From the NCBI RefSeq assembly GCF_004001045.1, contig NZ_BIMK01000007.1, positions 186,001-250,000 of the forward strand: DNA of 64,000 nucleotides, written 5' to 3'. Every line of letters begins with the position of its first letter. Position 1 is the first letter of the stretch. Under the pieces are notes generated by a model that was not told the origin of the DNA, did not search any database, and was given only the letters and a program-made list of their open reading frames with translations. The DNA is from Paenibacillus chibensis (GTDB lineage Bacteria; Bacillota; Bacilli; Paenibacillales; Paenibacillaceae). Below, piece by piece: positions 19,091 to 27,076 of this stretch. A program made the translations under genes and the position numbers.

Positions 19091-20296
19091 CTATTCTTTC
19101 AGCGTCAACGACCCGATAAACGTGCCGAACACGTCATTGCCAAACAGAAGCCCCTGTTCGCTGAGACGGTAGCCTTCGCCCGTTTTTTCCATCAGACCTG
19201 CACTCAGCATCTTCTGAAGCGGCTCTGCGAACACCTCTTCGATCGTCAGCCCGAACTGGTCCTCGAAATGCTGATTGGAAACGCCTTTCAGCACGCGCAG
19301 TCCAACCATCATGAAATCCTCCATCGCTTCCTCTTTTGGAACGGTAAACGTCTCCAGCCGCGGCAGGCCTTCCTTCGTAGCTTCCGTATAAGGATTCACG
19401 CCTTTGATATTCATGTGGCGCTGATGCGAGACGTAACCGTGAGCCCCGGCGCCGAGTCCGTAATAATCTTCATTGAGCCAATAAGCCATGTTATGGCGGC
19501 TGTGATAGCCCGGCTTGGCAAAATTGCTGATCTCGTACTGCCCGTATCCGGCCTTCTTCATGCGATCCATCAGCAGCAGATACATTTGCAGCTCGTCATC
19601 TTCGCTGGGAAGCGGGAGCTGGTTCTTTTTGTACATCGTATGGAAAAGCGTATTCTCCTCCACCTTCAAGCTGTAAATGGAGTAATGCGGCAGGTCGAGC
19701 GCCAGAGCCTTGTCTACGCTCTCCGCCAGCATCTCGACGGTTTGATTCGGCAGGCCGAACATCAGGTCGATCGACATATTCTCAAAGCCGGCTTTCCGGG
19801 CATTTTCCAGGCTTTGATAGACGTCATCCGCATCATGGATCCGCCCGATGCCTTGGAGCAGCTCATTCTGGAAGGACTGCACGCCGAAGCTGACGCGGTT
19901 GACGCCGCCCTCGCGCATCACCGACAATTTTTCCAGATCCGTGGTACCCGGATTCGCTTCCATGGAAAACTCGATATCCTCGGACCAATCCGGAAAATAT
20001 GTGCGCACTGTTTTCAGGAAATACGCCATTTCATCCGGCTTTAAAACGGTCGGCGTCCCGCCCCCTACGAATATGCTCTTGATTTCGCCGGGAGGCACCT
20101 GTTTGACGGTATGCTCCATTTCGCGCTCCAGGCCCTGCAAATATTCCATTACAGGCTGGTTCTTCAGCACATACGAGTTGAAATCGCAGTAAAAGCACTT
20201 GTTGGTGCAAAAGGGAATGTGAAGATATACCGCCTGCGGCTTCCGGTTCCCCTGGGATATCGCGGCTTCCGCGGCATGCGGTTTAATAACTGTCAT
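19091..20296 (-). CDS. hemW: Radical SAM heme chaperone HemW
   Basis: HemW is a HemN-related radical SAM protein that binds heme and delivers it to respiratory enzymes. The 401-residue sequence has the cluster motif CTNKCFYCDF (about residues 30-39). It lacks the extra N-terminal cysteine of true HemN coproporphyrinogen dehydrogenase, which separates the two families. IFVGGGTPTVL (about 75) and RVSFGVQSFQNELL (about 140) are conserved. AAGGAGGG precedes the ATG at 20296. It follows lepA by 136 bases with a terminator between, and precedes the accessory block before hrcA. Older annotations call it oxygen-independent coproporphyrinogen oxidase. Confidence 0.93.
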   Translation of the reverse strand: MTVIKPHAAEAAISQGNRKPQAVYLHIPFCTNKCFYCDFNSYVLKNQPVMEYLQGLEREMEHTVKQVPPGEIKSIFVGGGTPTVLKPDEMAYFLKTVRTYFPDWSEDIEFSMEANPGTTDLEKLSVMREGGVNRVSFGVQSFQNELLQGIGRIHDADDVYQSLENARKAGFENMSIDLMFGLPNQTVEMLAESVDKALALDLPHYSIYSLKVEENTLFHTMYKKNQLPLPSEDDELQMYLLLMDRMKKAGYGQYEISNFAKPGYHSRHNMAYWLNEDYYGLGAGAHGYVSHQRHMNIKGVNPYTEATKEGLPRLETFTVPKEEAMEDFMMVGLRVLKGVSNQHFEDQFGLTIEEVFAEPLQKMLSAGLMEKTGEGYRLSEQGLLFGNDVFGTFIGSLTLKE

Positions 20297-20321
20297 GGTT
20301 CAATTCCCTCCTTAATATGTT

Positions 20322-20343
20322 AAAAACCCCACACAGAGTGGGG
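20322..20343 (-). terminator. Terminator-like hairpin between lepA and hemW
   Basis: The stem CCCCAC/GTGGGG with a 5-base loop (20327-20343) is followed on the minus strand by TTTTT. It lies about 90 bases after the lepA stop and 26 bases before the hemW start codon. A second GC-rich hairpin without a T tract (about 20372-20390) precedes it. Confidence 0.65.
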
Positions 20344-20432
20344 CTGCTGTCGTGTAAAGCTCATTAGCCGGCCTGTGCAGGCCGGACTGCGGAAGGGACA
20401 CCGTCAAAGGCCCCCCTCCCAAAAAATCCATC

Positions 20433-22250
20433 CTAATTGTCGTCGATTTTGAGAACGGCCATAAACGCTTCCTGCGGCACCTCGACGCTGCCGACCTGCT
20501 TCATGCGCTTTTTGCCTTCCTTCTGCTTCTCGAGCAGCTTCCGCTTACGCGAAATGTCACCGCCGTAACACTTGGCAAGGACGTTTTTCCGCATGGCCTT
20601 AACGGTTTCACGCGCAACGACCTTCGTTCCGACGGATGCCTGGATCGGCACCTCGAACATTTGGCGCGGAATGAGCTCGCGCAGCTTTTCGCAAATGATG
20701 CGTCCGCGATGGTATGCCCGGTCGCGGTGCACGATGAACGACAAGGCATCCACCTGTTCGCCGTTCAGCAAAATGTCCATCTTTACGAGATTCGATTTGC
20801 GGTACCCGGAAATCTCGTAATCGAACGAAGCGTACCCTTTGGTGCCGGATTTCAGCTGGTCGAAGAAATCGTATACGATTTCCGACAGCGGAATCTCGTA
20901 GGTGATCGTCACACGGGTCGTATCCATGTATTCCATATTCACGAATTCGCCGCGTTTGTTCTGGCAGAGCTCCATGACGGTACCGACAAAATCATTCGGT
21001 ACGATGATGCCTGCCTTGACGTAAGGCTCTTCTACCGCTTCAATCTTACCGACCTCCGGATAGTTGGACGGATTATCGATCTGGATCGTTTCGCCGTTCG
21101 TCAGCTCGATGCGGTAAATAACGCTTGGTGCGGTCGTAATGAGCGGAATGTTGAATTCGCGTTCGATCCGCTCCTGAATGATCTCCATGTGGAGGAGGCC
21201 GAGGAATCCGCAGCGGAAGCCGAAGCCCAGTGCGCTGGACGTTTCCGGCTCGAAGCTCAAGGACGCGTCATTCAGCTGCAGCTTCTCAAGCGCTTCGCGC
21301 AAATCGTTGTATTCCGACGTTTCGATCGGATACAGGCCGCAGTAGACCATCGGGTTGATTTTGCGGTAACCCGGCAGCGGCTGCAGTGTCGGATTCTTCG
21401 CATCGGTGACGGTATCGCCGACGCGCGTATCGCCGACATGCTTGATGCCTGCCACGATAAAGCCTACATCGCCGACCTTCAGCTCGTCCACGATCGTCAT
21501 CCGCGGTTTGAAGGCCCCTACCTCAATGACCTCAAAGGTTTTGTCGGTCGCCATCATTTTGATCTTCGATCCGGTTTTGATGCTGCCGTTCACGACACGG
21601 ACGTAAACGATGACGCCTTTGTAAGGATCATAATGCGAGTCGAAAATGAGCGCCTTCAGCGGTTCTTCCGATTCTCCGGTAGGAGGCGGAACCTGCTTGA
21701 CGATCTGTTCGAGAATTTCCTTGATGCCGATGCCTGCCTTGGCCGAAGCAAGGACCGCTTCGCTGGCATCCAGACCTATGACGTCTTCAATTTCCTGTTT
21801 GACCCGTTCCGGATCGGCACTCGGCAGGTCGATCTTGTTGATGACCGGAATGATCTCCAGGTTATTATCCAGTGCCAGGTACACGTTCGCCAGCGTTTGA
21901 GCTTCAATGCCCTGCGCCGCATCCACGACCAGCAGCGCGCCTTCGCATGCCGCAAGGCTTCGCGATACCTCATAGGTAAAGTCAACATGCCCAGGGGTAT
22001 CAATCAAATTGATTAAATACTCTTGACCGTCGTCCGCCTTGTATGTAAGGTTCACGGCCTGCAGCTTGATTGTGATTCCGCGTTCGCGTTCGAGATCCAT
22101 TTGATCCAGCACCTGCTCCTGCATCTCCCGGGAAGTCAATGCGCCTGTATACTCCAAGATCCGGTCGGCAAGTGTCGATTTGCCGTGGTCTATATGTGCA
22201 ATGATACAGAAATTACGAATATTTTTTTGCCTAGCTTGTACGTCTGTCAT
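20433..22250 (-). CDS. lepA: Elongation factor 4 (LepA)
   Basis: LepA is a ribosome-binding translational GTPase implicated in 30S assembly and recovery of stalled ribosomes. The 605-residue protein has the G1 motif [13 protein letters not shown] (about 19-31), G3 DTPGHVDF (about 84), G4 NKIDLPSA (about 138) and the LepA-specific C-terminal domain ([33 protein letters not shown] in the last 50 residues). The ATG at 22250 is preceded by GGGGGTAGG. Its own promoter is visible upstream. The position between spoIIP and hemW is the same as in B. subtilis. Confidence 0.97.
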   Translation of the reverse strand: MTDVQARQKNIRNFCIIAHIDHGKSTLADRILEYTGALTSREMQEQVLDQMDLERERGITIKLQAVNLTYKADDGQEYLINLIDTPGHVDFTYEVSRSLAACEGALLVVDAAQGIEAQTLANVYLALDNNLEIIPVINKIDLPSADPERVKQEIEDVIGLDASEAVLASAKAGIGIKEILEQIVKQVPPPTGESEEPLKALIFDSHYDPYKGVIVYVRVVNGSIKTGSKIKMMATDKTFEVIEVGAFKPRMTIVDELKVGDVGFIVAGIKHVGDTRVGDTVTDAKNPTLQPLPGYRKINPMVYCGLYPIETSEYNDLREALEKLQLNDASLSFEPETSSALGFGFRCGFLGLLHMEIIQERIEREFNIPLITTAPSVIYRIELTNGETIQIDNPSNYPEVGKIEAVEEPYVKAGIIVPNDFVGTVMELCQNKRGEFVNMEYMDTTRVTITYEIPLSEIVYDFFDQLKSGTKGYASFDYEISGYRKSNLVKMDILLNGEQVDALSFIVHRDRAYHRGRIICEKLRELIPRQMFEVPIQASVGTKVVARETVKAMRKNVLAKCYGGDISRKRKLLEKQKEGKKRMKQVGSVEVPQEAFMAVLKIDDN

Positions 22251-22288
22251 GCCCTACCCCCAAAACAGCCTGATGTGTCAATCAATTC

Positions 22289-22317
22289 ATTATAGCAGTT
22301 GAAATAAAGGCGGGCAA
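22289..22317 (-). promoter_or_regulatory. Sigma-A promoter of lepA
   Basis: On the minus strand TTGCCC (22312-22317) and a perfect TATAAT (22289-22294) are spaced by 17 bases. It lies in the 83-base gap between the upstream gene and lepA, about 38 bases before the start codon. Confidence 0.75.
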
Positions 22318-22333
22318 TCCCACAGGCAAAGGA

Positions 22334-22717
22334 TTAATCGGTAATGGAATCGAAGAGGGAGACAACCATGCGGATTCCTTTCTGGGACAAGTCTTGCAGC
22401 AGACCGGCTGTCTTGTCGGCCAGCACGTCTACCGTCGGCTTGTTCGCATTCGTGGACAGAATCTGCTCCGGCGTCTTGGGACTGAGATCCTGCGCTTCCA
22501 CCTGTTCCGGCTGCTCCTCAACCTTGAAATGGTTCGAGCTTTGGCGTGGCGCGGGAGTCTGTTTCGTACCGACCGTTTGTACTGTTGACAGATCTGCATA
22601 AGCCGGCGTTTTGCCGGTATCCGGCGAACCGCCGGAGCCGGCCAGCTGCATGCCGATCAGTACGCCGATTCCCGCCCAAATTCCCACCATCCATATCCGC
22701 TTTCCCCATCTCGACAT
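22334..22717 (-). CDS. Single-pass membrane protein of unknown function in the yqxA position
   Basis: The 127-residue protein has one N-terminal membrane segment (IWMVGIWAGIGVLIGMQLAG, about 8-27). A proline/glutamine-rich polar region follows, and a C-terminal amphipathic stretch (DKTAGLLQDLSQKGIRMVVSLFDSITD). I do not recognise a domain by sequence. In B. subtilis the gene between spoIIP and lepA is yqxA (DUF3679), also a small protein with one N-terminal membrane segment, so this may be its positional counterpart. It follows spoIIP by 30 bases and would be co-transcribed with it, which would make it a sporulation gene by inference. Confidence 0.65.
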   Translation of the reverse strand: MSRWGKRIWMVGIWAGIGVLIGMQLAGSGGSPDTGKTPAYADLSTVQTVGTKQTPAPRQSSNHFKVEEQPEQVEAQDLSPKTPEQILSTNANKPTVDVLADKTAGLLQDLSQKGIRMVVSLFDSITD

Positions 22718-22747
22718 CGCCGTTTCCTCCTCTAACCTATGTCTTAA

Positions 22748-24106
22748 TCAGCTTTTCGCGCCTGCTTTGGCCGCGGATACCGAGGTGTCCGCATTTGCTT
22801 TTTCAGCCTTCTGATCTTTATAGTACAAATCCGCTATAATCTGGCCCAGAAGCTCCGCGGTTCGCTTCAGCTCTTCATTCGTGCTGTCAATGCCGCCGAC
22901 CTCGATCAGGATGCTGTTGTCCGCCAGGGATTGGTTATATTCACCGTTGCCTTGTGCCGAAGTTTTCCCCCAAATTCCGCGGGATATACCCGGATACGAT
23001 TTTTCCAGCTGCTCGTGAATGGCGCTTGCGAACGCTTCGTTTTTACGCCAGTTTTTGTTTTCGTGGCCGACGATGAAGAATACCTGTGCATAGCCGGCTC
23101 CGCCGATGACCGTTGTCGTCTTGTCATGCCGCTGCGAGTCGCGGTGGATGTCGATCAGATAATCCAGGCCGTTGTTCTGGGAGAGCGCTTCTTTTACCGT
23201 CTGGCGGGAGTATTTATATGAAAAGTTATAGTTATAGTCGTTCACTGTCGTCGCGTAATCCTTTTCCGAATGAAGGGTTCCTACGCCCAGCGACTCCAGC
23301 TTATCCGCCACATATTTGCCGACCAGCATCACATTTTGCGACGGGGATTTGGAGCTTGGGTTCGAGCTCGCTTTGCTCAGCAGCGGGTTATAGGCCTCCC
23401 GTGGATGCGAGTGGTAGATCATGACCACCTTTTTGCCGGTTGCATTGGCCGGAGGGGCTGGTGTTTGGTTCGGATTTTTTTTGCCTTCTCCTGCATTTCC
23501 TGCATTTCCCGCATTCCCCGGATTTCCCGGCTCTTTCTTGCCGCCCGGTTCCGGCTCCTTCACCGGGGGATGATCCGTCGTAGAGACAGGCGCTTTCGAG
23601 GGTGCCTGCGGCTGATCCGTTTTCGCCGATTGTTCGCCCTTGTCATCTGTTTCCGGCGGAAGGTGGAAGTCTTCCGGCGGGTCAAGATTCTGGTTGCCGG
23701 CAGCACTTCTCAGCAGCACCGGATCATTGGCGCTCATGCCCGGCATCTCCTTGGCAAGCAGGCTTTTGGGATCCCGCGGGTTCACGCTCGTCAGCATTTG
23801 GAATACAAAAGTGGTCATCTTCTCGCCCGAGAAGGTTGAGCCCCCTTTTTCCTTATCCAGATGAGGGAGCTCCATGCCCAGCATATCCATAAAAAACTTG
23901 CTGGAAAGCGATCCGGCGAACCCCTTCATGGAAGAGACGGTTGAAGAATTCAGCTTATGTTCCATCATTCCGCCCAGACCGAGCAGCAAGAAAAAAACAA
24001 ACGAACTTAGCATCAGCAGCAAAAATGTTCTTCCCATGGACAACATTCGCAGTAGTTTGGCTCTCCATTTGCCGATATTCCATAGTTGAAACCCATTCCT
24101 CTTCAT
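22748..24106 (-). CDS. spoIIP: Stage II sporulation protein P (SpoIIP)
   Basis: SpoIIP is a membrane-anchored peptidoglycan amidase and endopeptidase that acts with SpoIID and SpoIIM during engulfment. The 452-residue protein has a basic N-terminus, a membrane segment (FLLLMLSSFVFFLLLGLGG, about 28-46) and the SpoIIP catalytic domain. IYHSHPREAYNPLL (about 235), LIDIHRDSQRHDKT (about 320), and an E in SILIEVGGIDSTNEE (about 405) supply zinc and catalytic residues. A long low-complexity linker (about 145-220), rich in P, K and GNA repeats, separates anchor and enzyme. The ATG at 24106 has AGGAGG 8 bases upstream. Order gpr-spoIIP is conserved in Bacillales. Confidence 0.95.
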   Translation of the reverse strand: MKRNGFQLWNIGKWRAKLLRMLSMGRTFLLLMLSSFVFFLLLGLGGMMEHKLNSSTVSSMKGFAGSLSSKFFMDMLGMELPHLDKEKGGSTFSGEKMTTFVFQMLTSVNPRDPKSLLAKEMPGMSANDPVLLRSAAGNQNLDPPEDFHLPPETDDKGEQSAKTDQPQAPSKAPVSTTDHPPVKEPEPGGKKEPGNPGNAGNAGNAGEGKKNPNQTPAPPANATGKKVVMIYHSHPREAYNPLLSKASSNPSSKSPSQNVMLVGKYVADKLESLGVGTLHSEKDYATTVNDYNYNFSYKYSRQTVKEALSQNNGLDYLIDIHRDSQRHDKTTTVIGGAGYAQVFFIVGHENKNWRKNEAFASAIHEQLEKSYPGISRGIWGKTSAQGNGEYNQSLADNSILIEVGGIDSTNEELKRTAELLGQIIADLYYKDQKAEKANADTSVSAAKAGAKS

Positions 24107-24191
24107 CACGTCGTCCTCCTGATCTCATCTCTTGTATACTTCAAAACTATGAGAGTAAGAGAATCGATAGAACCGAAAATGATATATTCGC

Positions 24192-24229
24192 AAAAAAAAA
24201 GAAGCCTTGCTAGATTCGCGAGGCTTCTT
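24192..24229 (-). terminator. Terminator after gpr
   Basis: The 9-bp stem AAGAAGCCT/AGGCTTCTT (24199-24207 and 24221-24229) is followed on the minus strand by nine T residues. It starts 12 bases beyond the gpr stop and separates it from spoIIP. Confidence 0.85.
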
Positions 24230-24241
24230 TCATTTTTATGA

Positions 24242-25243
24242 TTAATGCGTATATGCGCCGGAGTTGCCTGTATCGACCGCATCATGCAGGGATGCGTTCA
24301 GTCCGCTCGCCACGATGTTGGCGATATCCTCGATGAACTCGTCAATTTCCTTGGGCGTTACGATCAGATCATGCCCCAGCGGCTCCAGCACTTCCTTGAC
24401 GAGCGCGAGCCGCTCATTTTCGGAGATGTCGTCGAGGAGGCCCATAATTTGCTTCGTTTGATCCGTCTCCTGGCCGAAATGCTTTTTCATCATTTCCATG
24501 ACATTGTTTACAATCGTGGATGCATAACAGACGGTTGGCACGCCGATGGCAATGCAGGGTACCCCAAGCACATCTTTGGTCAGGCCGCGGCGTTTGTTGC
24601 CGATGCCGGAACCGGGATGGATGCCGATGTCCGCGATTTGAATCGTTGTATTGACCCGTTCCAGCGATCGCGATGCCAACGCATCGATGGCAATAATCAA
24701 ATCCGGGTTGGTCCGTTCCACGATACCCTGGACGATTTCGCTGGATTCGATTCCGGTGATTCCGAGCACGCCTGGCGCGATGGCGCTAATCTGACGGTAG
24801 CCCGGCGCTACCTGATCCGGCATCAGCTCGAAATACTGGCGGGTGACGAGCACATTCTCCACGACCAGCGGGCCCAGCGAGTCCGGTGTTACGTTCCAGT
24901 TGCCGAGCCCCACGATCAATACGGAATCTTTTTTCTGAATGCCGATCAGCGTCAGGAAATCCTCGAACTCCCTTGCAAACGCCTCGGTCACGCGCTCCTG
25001 CAGCCCGGTATCACCATTGCGGAGCCCGGGCACCTCCAAAGTAACATAATGCCCTTTCACGCGCCCGATAGCCTGTGACCCCTCATCCGTGAGTACATTC
25101 AAACGCGTAATTTTGACGCCGTCCTTGTCGGATACCTCCTCATCCACTCCAGGGATCGAGCCGGGATACTGCTTTGCCGCCATTTCACGGGCGTCCACCG
25201 CCAGATCCGTACGCACGGAATACCGCTGTAAATCCAGTTCCAT
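24242..25243 (-). CDS. gpr: GPR endopeptidase (germination protease)
   Basis: GPR is the aspartic-type protease that degrades small acid-soluble spore proteins during germination. It is made in the forespore as a zymogen that removes its own N-terminal propeptide. The 333-residue protein begins MELDLQRYSVRTDLAVDARE; the propeptide cleavage region is near VRTDLA. The conserved core includes VGLGNWNVTPDSLGPLVVENVLVTR (about 110-135), IIAIDALASRS, DIGIHPGSGIGNKRRGL and GVPCIAIGVPTV. The ATG at 25243 has AAGGAGG 11 bases upstream; the frame extends 21 codons further without support. A forespore-type promoter lies 30 bases before the start. Confidence 0.95.
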   Translation of the reverse strand: MELDLQRYSVRTDLAVDAREMAAKQYPGSIPGVDEEVSDKDGVKITRLNVLTDEGSQAIGRVKGHYVTLEVPGLRNGDTGLQERVTEAFAREFEDFLTLIGIQKKDSVLIVGLGNWNVTPDSLGPLVVENVLVTRQYFELMPDQVAPGYRQISAIAPGVLGITGIESSEIVQGIVERTNPDLIIAIDALASRSLERVNTTIQIADIGIHPGSGIGNKRRGLTKDVLGVPCIAIGVPTVCYASTIVNNVMEMMKKHFGQETDQTKQIMGLLDDISENERLALVKEVLEPLGHDLIVTPKEIDEFIEDIANIVASGLNASLHDAVDTGNSGAYTH

Positions 25244-25273
25244 GTGAAAACCATCCTCCTTTGCCTTTTCCTT

Positions 25274-25303
25274 ATAGTGTGCGGGAGGAAGCCAATGATT
25301 ATG
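25274..25303 (-). promoter_or_regulatory. Candidate sigma-G (forespore) promoter of gpr
   Basis: On the minus strand GCATA (25299-25303) is followed after 18 bases by CACACTA (25274-25280). The sigma-G consensus is GHATR, 17-18 bases, CATNHTA, so one -10 position differs. gpr is a known sigma-G target in B. subtilis, which supports the call. Confidence 0.6.
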
Positions 25304-25319
25304 CAAAGCCTATTAAGTA

Positions 25320-25348
25320 TTGCTTTTTATGGTACCCCATGCTAAACT
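25320..25348 (+). promoter_or_regulatory. Sigma-A promoter of rpsT
   Basis: TTGCTT (25320-25325) and TAAACT (25343-25348) are spaced by 17 bases. It lies in the divergent gpr/rpsT gap, 57 bases before the rpsT start, leaving a short leader. Confidence 0.6.
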
Positions 25349-25404
25349 ATTTTAAGTTGTGAATCATTTCGAGTTATTCGAATGCCTTACAGGAGGTGAA
25401 TGCA

Positions 25405-25677
25405 ATGCCAAACATTAAATCCGCCGTAAAACGCGTAAAAACAAATGACAAACGCCGTGCGCTTAACGCTTCCCAAAAATCCGCGCTTCGTACAGCTGTT
25501 AAAGCTGCCGACGCTGCGCTGACAGGTACAGAAGTTGAAGCTGCAAAAGCTGCAGTTCAAGCCGCTTCCCAAAAGCTGGACAAGGCTGTGAGCAAAGGTC
25601 TCGTACACAAAAATGCTGCGAGCCGCAAAAAATCTCGCTTGGCGAAAAAACTTAACGCTCTGAATGCACAAGCATAG
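25405..25677 (+). CDS. rpsT: 30S ribosomal protein S20
   Basis: S20 binds 16S rRNA and helps early 30S assembly. The 90-residue, alanine- and lysine-rich helical protein has the family N-terminus [21 protein letters not shown] and ends [19 protein letters not shown]. The ATG at 25405 was chosen because AGGAGGTGA ends 5 bases before it; an in-frame ATG at 25396 overlaps that site. It is divergent from gpr, as in B. subtilis, where holA is also close by. Here an accessory island of about 6 kb separates rpsT from holA. Confidence 0.97.
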   Translation: MPNIKSAVKRVKTNDKRRALNASQKSALRTAVKAADAALTGTEVEAAKAAVQAASQKLDKAVSKGLVHKNAASRKKSRLAKKLNALNAQA

Positions 25678-25705
25678 GATGCGCTATCCATACGATGAAA
25701 AGAAG

Positions 25706-25742
25706 AGTCCTGAACAGCTGAAAAGCTGGTCAGGACTTTTTA
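25706..25742 (+). terminator. Terminator of rpsT
   Basis: AGTCCTGA/TCAGGACT with an inner CAGCT/AGCTG stem and a GAAA loop (25706-25737) is followed by TTTTT. It starts 28 bases after the rpsT stop. Confidence 0.88.
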
Positions 25743-25783
25743 ATTCAGCATATACATAACAGAACCAAGGAGATGACGAGATC

Positions 25784-27004
25784 GTGGAAATCTGGAAGAA
25801 AAACTTATGGGTTTTATGGCTCGGATCGTTTATCGTATCTTCAAGTTTCTCTATGGTGATTCCGTTTCTCCCTATCTTCTTAATCCAAATCGGCGTCACC
25901 GAAAACGTTGAAATGTGGTCCGGACTGCTGTTCAGCAGCGCCTTTTTAGCCGGCGCACTCTCTTCCCCGTTCTGGGGCTCCGTCGGCGACAAGTATGGAA
26001 GAAAAGCGATGATTGTCCGCGCCGGCTTTGTACTGTGCGTGATTTATCTGCTCACTTCCTTCGTCACGAGCCCGGTGCAGCTGCTTATTTTGCGGATTCT
26101 CCAAGGCTTGCTGTCCGGCTTCATTCCCGGTGCGATCGCTATCGTCGGCACCAATACGCCGGAGCATAAAGTCGGCTATGCCCTGTCCACGATGTCCACG
26201 GCTACGGCGACCGGGAGCATCATGGGACCGCTTCTCGGCGGCGTGCTGGCCAAATTGTTTGATAACCGCCTGGCCTTCGCAAGCGCGGGTGTGCTCTGTT
26301 TTCTGGCGACCATGCTTGTCATTTTCTACGTCAAAGAGGAAAAGTTCGTCCCCGGAAAAGAGCGCGTGTCCGTGTTTAGCACCTTCAAGCTGGCCCTGCA
26401 CAATAAACTGCTGCTCGTCGTCCTGGTGCTGACGATGTTCACGCAGTTCTCGGTCATGACGATCGAGCCTGTCCTTCCGCTGTATATCGTGCAATTCGGC
26501 CACTCTGCATCTGACGCTTCCATCCTGGCCGGCATCATTTTCTCGCTTGTCGGCGTCGCCAGCATCCTGTTTGCTTCGCGCTGGGGTAAGCTTGCCGATA
26601 AAATCGGCTTTCAGAAGGTGCTTCTGATCGGCCTTTTTGCTGGCGGCATCGGCTCGCTGCTGCAAATTCCCTTTGACAACATCTGGGCCTTCTCCATCGT
26701 CCGGTTTTTGTACGGCTGCTTCTTCTGCGCGGTTTTCCCGGCCCTTAACGGCCTGGTCGTACGGGCGACAACACCGGATTTCCGCGGCAGGGCCTTCAGC
26801 TTAAGCCAGACCTCCAACCAGCTGGGCGGTATGCTCGGTCCGCTCGTGGGCGGCGCTATCAGCGGCGTATTCAGCATTCATACCGTATTTCTGCTCACGG
26901 GCGTTCTGCTGCTGCTGACGATGGGGCTGGCCTTTTGGTCCGGACGGTTCAGCCATCAACCCGAAACGAATTCATCCTCGGCATCCAAAGCCATTCACCA
27001 TTAA
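25784..27004 (+). CDS. MFS transporter, multidrug-efflux type
   Basis: The 406-residue protein has twelve predicted membrane segments. It carries the MFS loop 2-3 motif GSVGDKYGRKAMIVRAG (about 65-81), repeated less perfectly as ASRWGKLADKIGFQKVL in the second half. The motif C-like GSIMGPLLGGVLAKLF (about 145) and its second-half partner GGMLGPLVGGAISGVF are typical of drug/H+ antiporters of the DHA1 group. It would export small hydrophobic compounds at the cytoplasmic membrane. The start is a GTG at 25784 with AAGGAG about 11 bases upstream. It has no regulator next to it and lies in the island between rpsT and holA. The substrate is unknown. Confidence 0.85.
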   Translation: MEIWKKNLWVLWLGSFIVSSSFSMVIPFLPIFLIQIGVTENVEMWSGLLFSSAFLAGALSSPFWGSVGDKYGRKAMIVRAGFVLCVIYLLTSFVTSPVQLLILRILQGLLSGFIPGAIAIVGTNTPEHKVGYALSTMSTATATGSIMGPLLGGVLAKLFDNRLAFASAGVLCFLATMLVIFYVKEEKFVPGKERVSVFSTFKLALHNKLLLVVLVLTMFTQFSVMTIEPVLPLYIVQFGHSASDASILAGIIFSLVGVASILFASRWGKLADKIGFQKVLLIGLFAGGIGSLLQIPFDNIWAFSIVRFLYGCFFCAVFPALNGLVVRATTPDFRGRAFSLSQTSNQLGGMLGPLVGGAISGVFSIHTVFLLTGVLLLLTMGLAFWSGRFSHQPETNSSSASKAIHH

Positions 27005-27014
27005 TCCCTTCCCC

Positions 27015-27071
27015 TCCCTCCTTGACACATTGGCGTCACAATCCCGGTTTATATTGGGGGTCAAGGAGGGA
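27015..27071. repeat. 12-bp inverted repeat spanning the ribosome-binding site of the glycosidase gene
   Basis: TCCCTCCTTGAC (27015-27026) and GTCAAGGAGGGA (27060-27071) are perfectly complementary, 33 bases apart. The right arm contains the AAGGAGG ribosome-binding site of the gene starting at 27077, and the left arm contains a TTGAC that could also be a -35 element. Confidence 0.6.
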
Positions 27072-27076
27072 ACATC

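Noticed and set aside
20661..22016. A 451-codon open frame on the plus strand opposite lepA
   Set aside because: It is a shadow of the lepA codon pattern, has no ribosome-binding site and reads as arginine/aspartate-rich nonsense with no domain.
23460..23540. Repetitive CCTGCATTTCC-like units, considered as a possible CRISPR or microsatellite
   Set aside because: They encode the GNA/NPG low-complexity linker of SpoIIP in frame; there are no regular spacers.
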